Below the pieces are notes generated by a model that worked only from the letters and a program-made list of their open reading frames with translations, was not told the DNA's origin and searched no databases. Below, piece by piece: positions 1 to 9,300 of a DNA stretch of 64,000 nucleotides. The stretch is from Aplidium turbinatum (Eukaryota; Chordata; Ascidiacea; Aplousobranchia; Polyclinidae), in NCBI GenBank assembly GCA_918807975.1, contig OU964926.1:23381996-23445995 (forward strand), read 5' to 3'. Position 1 is the first letter of the stretch; each line of letters opens with the position of its first letter. A program made the position numbers and the translations under genes.

Positions 1-100
1 TACCTTTTCTACACCTCTGCTATTTTTGACATATATGTTGTTTTTCGTTGTGATGGCCAGAAATAAAAACAAACTGAACGGATAATAAGTTTCTCATGCA
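1..100 (+). repeat. Fragment of the fold-back repeat family
   Basis: The first 100 bases match the right arm of the 1.1 kb fold-back element (about 22745-22860): acctctgctat, then tgacatata, ttgtgatgg and aaaaacaaactgaacgg in the same order. It is cut by the window edge. Confidence 0.55.
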
Positions 101-120
101 ATGTAAAATCACTTTTTTTA

Positions 121-285
121 AAGGTTTGCGTCTGAAAAGGACTATATGCATAACCGAAAACGTTCGCTCTTATATTTGTGTTTGTGTTATTATATAATGT
201 TCAATGTTGTGGTGTTGCTCAGTCATGTTTGTTTGTGGTTAAAAAAATAACCTCTCTAGCCAAGTTTTTTGGACAGGTTTGGACA
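121..285 (+). repeat. Penelope-like 3' end with hammerhead-like core
   Basis: This stretch contains TCTGAAAAGGAC ... ACCGAAAACGTTCGC (131-170), then a tail reading gttgtggtgttgctcagtcatg and a T-rich ending. The same tail follows the GIY-YIG ORF of the Penelope-like fragment at 7967-8419 and recurs on the minus strand at 42286-42345 and around the nested hAT at 46040-46880. The assignment rests on that linkage and on the CTGA...GAAA spacing typical of Penelope-like hammerheads. Confidence 0.5.
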
Positions 286-347
286 CATACAAAATTCAGG
301 CTTTAAAACAAATATTTTCCAAGCACTCACTTTAAAGTATTTTCCAG

Positions 348-491
348 GAACGGATAGAATGCGACAAAGACTTGCTCTTAACATTTTCCCAATTGCGAAA
401 GGAGATTGTCAACGTACCACCCGATGCTAAGCTTGCACCTGCACTCACTCATTACTCTCAAGCCTTCAATGCTGTCATTAATATTTTAAAG
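348..491 (+). CDS. SPATA18: SPATA18 exon (first in window)
   Basis: The acceptor is ttttccag and the donor AAG|gtgaag, phase 0 at both ends. It encodes 48 residues beginning ERIECDKDLLLTFSQLRKEI, a helical segment. The preceding exon is outside the window. Confidence 0.75.
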
Positions 492-3400
492 GTGAAGCAG
501 TGATAAATTTGTGTGATGACAACTTAATATTTTGTCTCACAGTTTTATAATTTAACTTATTATTTGAAGCTTTTTTTTTTACTGGCTGAAGTGTGTTTAA
601 TTTTATGATATGTTTGTAACGACATCGGAAGCTCTAGACTTAGAGCTCGTATACTGACGTCATCTAATCATGCTTACGATGATGTCCAACAAGTCTTGAC
701 ATGTTCTGAAGATTTAGTTCGTTGATTGACAGCTGACTTTGTTTTGTAGGAGTTCGTACCGGACGACCCTGGCACTCCTGAATCGTATTCAACAGGAGGT
801 TTTCGAAGCGACAGTGACTCCAACATGAACTCTTTCAAGCCCAAAGCCCCCCCGCGGTCGTCACCCCTCCATAATGGTGGGTTCAATGGTAAGAATCGAT
901 AGTTTTGTTCAAAAAAAAAAAAAAATGTATAATGATGTTCAAAATGATGACAAATCCTCTCCTTGGTTGTTCAACATCCTACAGACATGAATGGGTTATT
1001 TGTGTGGTCAGTTACAATGCATTGTTATGCCCGAACTGCTACTACACTTCAGCAGCAGGTCCAACGAAATACCCTAAGTTGTCTAAGTTTGAAAAGATTG
1101 TTTTGACCATTCAAGGTTTTTACTTGGAATTCTGCCTTACACCGCCGTGTGCAATAGACATGCACAAAGAGACACTATCCGACCATTTGGTTTGCCATGT
1201 TCCCACAGTAGTTCAAAGTTGTAGCCATCGATGATTTCTGTCCATTTAGTTAGTGGGCTAAGTGCTCACGAATGGACAATGAGTCTCAACAACTGTACTT
1301 GAAAGGGCTTGTCCTTATGAAGTCACAATGTATTGTTTGGTTTGTTAATTCTAGTAGCAGCTATTCACACAAGTGCCCATTATTTTGTTTTTCTTTTCTA
1401 TTTTAAAACCAGCAAAATGGACTAAATGTTGATTGAGATTTATCAAGTGGGAAGTTTTTGGCCGTAAAATCATTTTAGATTGTGATTTTGTTCCACAAAA
1501 GTACTTTCAAACTTTTGTGTGGGCTTTCCTTTTTATAACAATCGAAACTTATGCATGATACATCACGGTTTTGTTCGTGTGGCCCAGCATTTTTGAGCAG
1601 GTTCTTACTTCTGTGTTGACTTTTTGTGTTGGAGATATCTTAGCTATTTGGGGTCGTGTTGTCTGTATGACCTCTATGTAGGCGCGGAATCTTCAGCGAT
1701 TTTAATATGGATAATAAAGATGATTGGAATCTTGTAATCTGACGCTGTTTGTAAAACGTAACAAGTTTAAATGGATGTCTTTTTGAATGTCACAACCTAA
1801 CAACAACAAATTAAGATGGTCTTCCTGTGCCGCGAAGGATTGGCCTTTGTCTGTATGGTAATTTAATCTTGGTCTAATTCTTTATTGTTGTGTAATATGT
1901 TTGATATGTAATTGTTTGGATGAATTACAGACAATATGAAAGTTATGCAAAGCCCCCATTGGGCAATCGTTTGATATGTAACTGTAAGATTGATCAGTGA
2001 CCTGCCTTGCCGTCCATAGACGATGAATCAATGTCAAAAAAAGTCTAATTTGCTGGCAGGGGCAGGCTTGCTGACCGATTCTAGAATACTTTGCTTAATT
2101 TTCTTCGTCTTTATCTTTTTGGATGGACTAGATTGATTTTATCAACTAAAATTAACAGAACAAACTACATACCGGTAGTAAGTTAAGAAAGTGAAATACT
2201 TTTATATAAACTCTTGTACCTCATAAAATGGGGTCTGCTACTATTCGGTGAGTCCGATTCGGTGAGTTCCTAACCTCTAACTCCTAACCCCTAACCCTAA
2301 AACGGCAATGATAATTAGGCTACGGTACTCAATAATTTAAAAAAAAAAAATTAAAAAAATCACCGAATAGTGATCGGACTCACCGAATCAGACTCACCGA
2401 ATCGGACTCACCGAAACGGGCCATTCCGCATAAAATGACGGCGATCCATGTTAAGACTCCGTTGACGTCGGAAAATGTTCCTGCTGTTGTAATTTTTAAA
2501 TACGTTTTGACACTTTTTGCACTATCAACAATTTCCTTACGACAAAGCTTTTCTCAAGGTATGCAATTGCCCTCCCCAAAATTTTATCTTATCTCCCAAA
2601 AACGGGTTTTTAATGCTAATACAACGTTTTAATAACATTGTAGTACATGTTGAACGATGTTTCATAAATGTTTGATTGCATTTAGCTGCTATATTTTTAA
2701 ACAAACTCTTTATTTCAGATGTATATATTCAAATGTTTTCCCCCCAACAGTTGCTCCCCCCCTAAAATCTTCTTTTTAACTCCCTTACTGTTCACCCATT
2801 CCTGGCTTACCGTGTTGTTTTGATAGGCATTCATATGGTTTGCCTTTCCAGGAAGCCCGTAATTTAAACAAACATTTCCTATTTGAAAATATTATCATAA
2901 AAATAAAGCGTTTTTGTACCTCATATATAATATATATAATACTCAGTCAGTAAAGTTGCTGTTTTTACATTGTTTTCATGTAACATGACGTTGATACGAT
3001 CTGTAATGGCAAGTTTTACTGACTGAGTATGGATTACACTGAAGTCCATTTTCGCACAACTTTATGGCTCAAAAGCATTCCATATTATTTGAAGCCCAAT
3101 TTGATCACTTTTTGTTTATTTTGCTTTCTTTGAGCTCTGCGTAAAATTTTCAACAAAATACTTTATTGAAAATTTTCAATGCCATGCTGATGTTTCTCTG
3201 ACAATAACTTAAATCTAAATATGATTTTTTAAAAAGAAATTTGTAAGAGCAACTCCGATTGTCATTGTTTGTTGTTCTTTCCCGATCAATTTATCGCTGT
3301 AGCTCAGCTGCCATTTCAACTCGGCTTTGAAATTTATGACCTTGTTTAGCCAAATCTCGTCAGTATGTGTTGACTTTTTTGAGTTTTGGTATAATTTTAC

Positions 3401-6400
3401 CAGATAATGTTCATCAAATGATGTTCTTACCAAATAGCTATCATTGCAACTTATTAACGTAATGGTGATGTAATTTTAATCAGAAAATGATTTCTTTTCT
3501 TTCTGGCTCTAATTATTGTTTATCAACTTGACTCCATCAAAAATGAATCTTTTAGTTCAAAAGCATAAAATTGGTAAATCAAATCATTTAACCAGCACTG
3601 GCTTGCCAGGCATATATACGTTACTTTGGGCATTCTTGAGTCATGAAAGGCAAAGAAGCTCTCTTTGAAAATTGATTTACAGTTTTCGGCATGTCTAGTT
3701 GGTTATCGAAGATGCACGACTTCTCTGAAGATTAGTTTATTTAAATCAATCAAAGTTTGCGACATATTGCGTCGTTGATGTTCGTCATCATCCGATATCT
3801 GCTTCGTCACTGACGTGTTTGGAGAATAAAAAGATAATCCAGCTCGTAGTCGCCTGAATAAACACGATGGGGGTCAATATTTGAAATTTTGACTCGTATG
3901 AAGATTTTACGATTACCATGTGATGGTTGGAGTGGTGCACTTAGAAGGATAAATTAGAGGCGGCACAATGAGGTCGTCATTAGTCAAATAATAGCAGACA
4001 CACAGACAGGCATTATCAGAAATATCGTGTTTAAACACGGACCTTGATACCCATTGTAAGACACGCAAAACTTGAGATTCGACGAACTTACCAACACAAA
4101 TTGTTTGAGATCATATTGACATTCACACTGTTCTTTAAACCAACATTACTTCATCTGCCATTGTGTGATGGAAGTCAGAGACCCAGAAATCAGTGGTGTC
4201 TGATTGACGAAACGTCAGCAGAAATACAGATGATCGCCTGAAAGTGAAACACCTTCTAATAGTTTAGCTGCGTTTACACTAGAAGATGGTATCATGTTAG
4301 TGCATTAAATGCCATTTTAAGGAAATGTCATTGAATTTTTAACCTATTTCAAAGTTAGCCTGCAATACAACATTTTTCCCTTTATTGAAAGCACAAAAAA
4401 TATTGCTTAGCACCTTGCAGTGTGCGATCTTAGTCATTTTCTAATGGCAAACCAATCTAACCCTGAGACATGTCATGACTAGTCGCCCTGTTACAGCTGG
4501 ACTATAAAATTAATGACGTGTTATTAAGGAGCGTTGTCGTTCAATTTGAATGTAGCAAAATTGCCTTCCGTTGCTGTAGGATTTTATAGTTTAAAAACAA
4601 ACTCTTTTTATTGCTTTGTTCATACTGAGCACCTTAGCACTCGGCTTTTGTTTTTTATGACTCATCCTATTGACGCCATCATTTGGTGGACAAACGTGTT
4701 GGCATAGTTATAATGTTCAGCTCCTTTCAGCATTTGGAAAAAAATATTTTTTGAATCTAATTTCATGACGTACGTAATGACGTCTTTGCATGATTTTTAA
4801 GCACCTAACAAAAATGATAATTTTATTGCATTTTTGAAAGTATGATTGTCGCATGCGCCATACCTTATTATTGATGTCATGATCTATTGTGTTGTCACCA
4901 AGTTTTTTCGTTTTTCAAGATTCTTCTTTGTTTAAACATTCAGTTTAAAATCGCATTTCAATCAGGGTTTGTTTTTTGTTTGTAAAGCTGAGATCATTGG
5001 TATTCAAGTTGATAGTATTGTGTAGGATAATGTTTTTATTACCTTCCTTGAGTCACGGAACACTTCTTGCATTAAAATAATCTTGCGGAACACCAAATGA
5101 AATTTTATAATGACGCAATAGAATATACAGGCACAGCACAACAACAATCTACTTATTTTCAGTTTTCCAAGTGCGATATCTTGGCCTGTTTAAATGGGTA
5201 CAAATTTAATGTATCCATTGCCTCCTGCAGCTGTGTCGTCCGGGTGGAGGCTCTTGGTTGACAAGTTTTGTTTCTCATCTGCTTGAAAGCAGATGTTACT
5301 CACAGGATGGGGCTGGGGGCACGAAGAATTTAATATTCGGGCAGAAAATGCAGAAAGACAAACGCTAAGCTCTTGTGATTTTGATTTTCGACCGGCGTTC
5401 CAAAGAACACTAGTCACACTAATACATTTTTTTTCGAAACATTTCACGATCTTTCACGCAGCACTAGTGTTCCACCGAACACCGATCGAAGATCACTGAT
5501 GTAGGATGTTGCCTGTCTGTGGCGTCTTCCACACGTTGATTATGACGCTCATTTTCTTTTAGTTTGTGATTATCTTTATGATGGTCCCACAATGTTAGCA
5601 TCTGTCATATAGCCTTTGTAATTACACACATACCTCGGTGGCTGTGTCATTGCAACAATCAATACGCGATGGGGTATTTGTGTTAAATATAACCACAATG
5701 GGTTTGCTTTGATCTGTGACGTCACTGGTCCATTGTTCGTTTGAAAGTTCATTGTGATATGTCGTGAGAAAATCTTCCTGATATCTTGACTTCTCATTAC
5801 AGATGAAATTACCATAATTCGATATTTCGTCCATAGTTCGTGTTATAATCTACCGATCCAAGTCGCATTGTTTCATGATTCTGACGTCGTGTTTCAAATT
5901 AGTATAAAGTACAGGGTTTAAAGTATGGAAGCATAATTTTCACGCTTCTTTTAATGTTAATATTTATGTTACATAATTTTACAGGGTTTATACTCTAAAC
6001 GCTTCGACTGCCTTCTTTTGTTTTGAGAGTCCCTTTTGCCATGAGCATTTTTACAGTTCTTTCTTTGATACTGGTAACGTTTGAGCTCATCTCATGACGT
6101 CATTAACTCTGCTGTTTCGTCACAGGATCCTGTAATGGATCGGACACAGACTTGAATGTATCCAGCAACTCAGGCCACTCCAACGGTTGGTACTAGGCTA
6201 GAGCGTTAACGGTTTGCATGGAGTAAAATACTGAAGATGTTTAATCAGTTGTCTTGGTGACTGCTTGGATCTACAGTGGTATTAAATAATCATCATTCCC
6301 AAGTTGAAGGTAGTTGCAATCCAGCAGTGGTGGCAAATTGTGGCAACGGTACTGTGTCTTAAAGTGATGGCATTAGGAATTTGGTTTCTTGACTCCGTTT

Positions 6401-9300
6401 GGGAAAGCCCGACTTCATTAGGAACATGATTTTAACTACTCACCTGTAAATTATCCTTTGTTTGTTGACTCAACGTCTAGAATCAGCAGCACCAACTGAT
6501 CTTGTTCCTATGCTATAGGCTCCGCATCAAAAGTCCACAACCCAGACGAGTCGGTGGCCGAACTGAGGAAGGAATGCGATCGGCTAGGTCATGAGCTGCA
6601 TCGAGCGAGAAAATCCGTCGAACGACTTCGACATCGGGAGAAAGACCTGACTGGAAGGTTTGATTTTCACTAAAACATAAGATTTTTGTTTATCTGTTCG
6701 ACTAGCAATTGATCGACTATGACGTTAATGAGGAAAATAGAAAACAACTTTTACCGACAGAGCAGTCTTTCTTTAGGAGTGGACGTAAATGAGGTGTGGG
6801 GGTGACAAAATGTGCCTTCCGTGATTCCCTTTTCCTTGAAACATCCACAGTTAAAAATTGTAACTTTTTTAGATTGTCCAAACAAGCTCAGCGCTCGTTC
6901 GACGGAGGGAATGGATCTTTCGAGGATCTCACCTGTGAAGTTAGGCCGAGCGAGCTGGCTCGTAACTACAGGAACTTGTACAGTGATGGACGACTGCAAG
7001 CGCTCGACGCCTTAGATGCCGCATGGCGCACTGAAGATGATGTTAAGGCCAAGTTGCTGTTCTCAGTCATGGTGGTAAGATGCTCATTTGCGTGTTACTG
7101 TGCCGTACAATCAAGACTGAATATTTGACGAGAAAAACATTTGATGTGCAAATGTAACGGAAATGCATTTTCGTGTCTTACGATAATTTTCCCAACTAGT
7201 TCCTTTCTCCGGTTTTTAGTTAGGCAGTTTTTTCCACAATTGAGCACCGACGTCTACATCTTTTATCTCTAATTCAACATCGAGATTATTTTTTTATCAT
7301 TTACGCCAAAAAAAGATTTCACTGTTAACGATTATTATATGAGTATTGAGTAGTAATCACGGTACTAATTAAGAGGCGTAGTTGTTCTTGTTGTTATGGT
7401 TGTTGATGAGACAGTGCCACAGTTGTGCCATGAGACCCTGCATGAGACATAGTTGATCTTTGTGCTTCCGTATTGCAACGTACCATAGCAACAAGACTAT
7501 ATTTCTTCTTGTTGGTGGTTGTAGTGTCCTAGAATAACTAGTCGTTTGTCCATTCCCAGCAAGGAAAACATTTAATTTATCATTGGTTTGACGTCTGCAG
7601 ACGTTGTAAAACAGAAAAATGTTGCTGACTGGTGTATAGCAACATAGCCAGAACCTGTGAACATAATTGTTACCTGCACAGTTGAGCTTTCGTTCATGTA
7701 CGGACACGCTTGACCGCATCCGACACAGCCTTCATGACATCATGTGCTCGTCACGCATGGGTGGAGAGGCCAAGCAGGAGGGTGCAGTGAAGGAAGTCGA
7801 GTCCGCCTTCAACTCATATCTGAGGAAAACAACAAAAAACTACGACATCTCACCAAACGTGGAGGTAATTAGGTTTTACTAATTCTATTCTTTTGTTGGG
7901 CACAAATTATGTGCCTTTATCTTTCATGCCCAAAGCGGCGTTGATATAGTTTTACTCTTAAACTCATTGGGTCTTCTTTCTATATCGTTTTCCATAAAGC
8001 ACAGTAGGTCTGGACTTGATTTGCTTAAATGTAATCGCGTATTAGATTGCGTTTTATTTAGGTTTTTGAATTTACTTCCTTTTAAAACTGAAATCGCTTA
8101 CACCTGTAATATCCCTTGTTCGCATGACGCGAATTGTACATACATCGGTATGTCTACGCGGCATTTGGCCACGAGAGTGAGGGAGCACTTGGATTTAACT
8201 AATTTGAACAAGCAAAGTGCCATTAAAGATCACATATTCGATTGTCAAACATGTTCAAATAACAAACCATCCTTGGAGTCCTTTAGAATTATGCGTAAAT
8301 GTTTCACCGAATTCGACACTAAAATCCACGAGGCTTTGCTAATAAAATCATACAATCCTCGCCTCAATACACAGTTGTTTGCCTCAGGTGCTTCTTATCT
8401 ACTCAACGTCTTTTCTTGATACGTCATATGTTGCGTCTTTGCCTGGTGTAATTTAAACGCCACGTGATGTGCCTTTCTTCTGTTCTGCCGTTTCATTTTG
8501 CATTTCGTTTTTCAATTCAGAGTTTAGATCAGTCATTCATTTTCATTGTAGATATGATAAGCAGTTATTTTTTGTTACTTGATAAGGGCTAACGTGTGTA
8601 TGTCCGAAAACGTTTGTAGCTTATAGTTTATGTTCAATTTTAATCCATTATGTTAAATGCCGTGTGGTTGCTTGGTTGTATATGTCTGTGGCTGAAGAAA
8701 GTAAGTGTGCAGTAGATTGAGTCGCTTTTTGCAGCATAATCGCTACTTATTTCACAAATGTACAGTAGATAGAAACGATCTGTTTTAGCCTGATGCTGCG
8801 GGTTCTCTGGGGTAATAGCGTTTTTTCACGAGCTTTCAGAACACAGTTCTCTGGTCATATACATTGTGTAATCAGGGGCGCCGGAACGATCCGCCCCCCC
8901 TGTGTGCAATGACGAATAGCAACGCAACGTAATTTTTTTTAGTGCCAAGAAAAGCTTTCATTGTGCACCTTGCTTTGTTCATCTGCAGCAAGTTTTCTTA
9001 CTTTCCCAGGACGTATTCAACCAGATCTGCAGCGCTCTGTACGACAGGCCTGGACTGACCAAGTCCCGGGCACTCAGAACCTACGTGTACGAATGCGTGC
9101 GGCTTTCGTGGTCGCTGGCCGTTCTCACCCCGCCGCTGTTTCTCGAATATGACGCGACGACCTTTGACCCGTCGAAGCACGACCGATTCCACACTTCAGA
9201 CAAAGCATCGGGTCAGGTTGTGTCTTACCTGTGGCCCTCTCTGCTGGAGAAACAGTCAGGAAAATGTGTAGCCAAGGGAATCGTTATAACTGGAGTGTGA
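348..9300 (+). CDS. SPATA18: SPATA18/MIEAP (mitochondria-eating protein), 3' seven exons
   Basis: Seven exons (348-491, 750-888, 6126-6185, 6519-6657, 6873-7074, 7682-7864, 9010-9300) join with consistent phases into 386 codons including the TGA stop. The first visible exons encode helical and Ser/Gly-rich linker sequence. The exon at 6519 encodes a heptad-like coiled coil (ELRKECDRLGHEL). The last three encode the conserved MIEAP C-terminal domain, recognised by RPSELARNYRNLYS, the LDALDA segment, ECVRLSWSLAVLTPP and the closing SYLWPSLL...VAKGIVITG. Known family members act in mitochondrial quality control, binding cardiolipin and helping to eliminate damaged mitochondrial material. The human protein is about 538 residues, so the N-terminal third lies left of the window. 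Exon 2 is followed by a 5.2 kb intron, and the intron before the last exon holds a Penelope-like fragment. Family assignment is from remembered motifs, not a search. Confidence 0.85.
750..888 (+). CDS. SPATA18: SPATA18 exon, Ser/Pro-rich linker
   Basis: The acceptor is ttttgtag and the donor AATG|gtaaga. It starts in phase 0 and ends one base into a codon. It encodes a low-complexity linker (EFVPDDPGTPESYSTGG ... KPKAPPRSSPLHNGG). Confidence 0.75.
2231..2429. mobile_element. MITE with 8-bp target duplication, copy 1
   Basis: The element runs from GGGTCTGCTACTATTCGGTG to CGAAACGGGCCATTCCGC and is flanked by perfect 8-bp duplications ataaaatg (2223-2230 and 2430-2437). Its subterminal blocks are inverted (ATTCGGTGAGTCCGATTCGG against CACCGAATCGGACTCACCGA), while the outermost ~13 bases differ. 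The left part contains a telomere-like run (cctaacccctaaccctaaaa). A second copy with its own 8-bp duplication lies at 18886-19028. Confidence 0.8.
2942..3027. mobile_element. Palindromic MITE, TA target duplication
   Basis: This 86-bp near-palindrome starts CTCAGTCAGTAAA and ends TTTACTGACTGAG, flanked by TA on both sides (2940-2941 and 3028-3029). Its core (ttttacattg ... catgacgttgat) belongs to the same family as copies at 34186 and 47201. The TA duplication suggests mobilisation by a Tc1/mariner-type transposase. Confidence 0.65.
6126..6185 (+). CDS. SPATA18: SPATA18 exon, 60-nt Ser/Asn-rich
   Basis: This short exon lies between cgtcacag and AACG|gttggt and encodes SCNGSDTDLNVSSNSGHSN in the phase demanded by its neighbours. 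It is the least distinctive exon; support is phase and splice sites only. Confidence 0.65.
6519..6657 (+). CDS. SPATA18: SPATA18 exon, coiled coil
   Basis: The acceptor is tgctatag and the donor GGAAG|gtttga. It encodes a charged helix (ESVAELRKECDRLGHELHRA, then SVERLRHREKDLTG) typical of the MIEAP coiled-coil region that precedes the C-terminal domain. Confidence 0.8.
6873..7074 (+). CDS. SPATA18: SPATA18 exon, start of MIEAP C-terminal domain
   Basis: The acceptor is cttttttag and the donor GTG|gtaaga. It encodes CEVRPSELARNYRNLYSDGR, then LQALDALDAAW and a helix ending KAKLLFSVMV, the recognisable opening of the family's C-terminal domain. Confidence 0.85.
7682..7864 (+). CDS. SPATA18: SPATA18 exon, middle of MIEAP C-terminal domain
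   Basis: The acceptor is cctgcacag and the donor GAG|gtaatt, phase 0 at both ends. It encodes 61 residues including TLDRIRHSLHDIM and EVESAFNSYLRKTTKNYD. Confidence 0.85.
7967..8419 (+). mobile_element. Penelope-like element fragment, GIY-YIG endonuclease
   Basis: A 150-codon ORF ends with a GIY-YIG nuclease: Cys pair CNIPCSHDANC, then TYIGMSTRHLATRVREHL (YIG with downstream Arg and His), IKDHIFDC and the catalytic-type Glu in KIHEALLIKSYNPRLN. This arrangement is the C-terminal endonuclease of Penelope-like retroelements. No reverse transcriptase is recognisable upstream, so the copy is 5' truncated. It lies in the sense strand of the SPATA18 intron before the last exon. Host function is unlikely because no splice-compatible frame links it to the neighbouring exons. 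Confidence 0.75.
8566..8700 (+). repeat. 3' end of the Penelope-like fragment
   Basis: Downstream of the GIY-YIG stop codon lies ACTTGATAAGGGC ... GTCCGAAAACGTTTG followed by a tail (cgtgtggttgcttgg) shared with 121-285, 42286-42345 and 46788-46880. The CTTGATA...CGAAAAC spacing resembles a decayed hammerhead core. Confidence 0.5.
8873..8902. mobile_element. 30-bp hAT remnant with 8-bp target duplication
   Basis: CAGGGGCGCCGG at one end and CGCCCCCCCTG at the other are hAT-like termini. They are flanked by tgtgtaat (8865-8872) and tgtgcaat (8903-8910), an 8-bp duplication with one mismatch. Only the ends remain, about 100 bp upstream of the last SPATA18 exon. Confidence 0.5.
9010..9300 (+). 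CDS. SPATA18: SPATA18 last exon with stop
   Basis: The acceptor is ctttcccag and the TGA stop is at 9298-9300. It encodes 96 residues: DVFNQICSALYDRPGLTKSR, then YVYECVRLSWSLAVLTPPLF, the FDPSKHDRFH stretch and SYLWPSLLEKQSGKCVAKGI. This is the most diagnostic part of the MIEAP C-terminal domain. Confidence 0.9.
   Translation, partial: DVFNQICSALYDRPGLTKSRALRTYVYECVRLSWSLAVLTPPLFLEYDATTFDPSKHDRFHTSDKASGQVVSYLWPSLLEKQSGKCVAKGIVITGV

Larger units (their letters stand above)
889..6125 (+). other. SPATA18: SPATA18 5.2 kb intron
   Basis: I see no coding exon with family support here. Besides the MITEs at 2231-2429 and 2942-3027 it holds a decayed Penelope-like core near 4165-4215, reading gtctgattgacgaaacgtc as in the copy at 37846. 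Short ORFs here (for example near 5293-5499) have no recognisable motifs. Confidence 0.5.
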
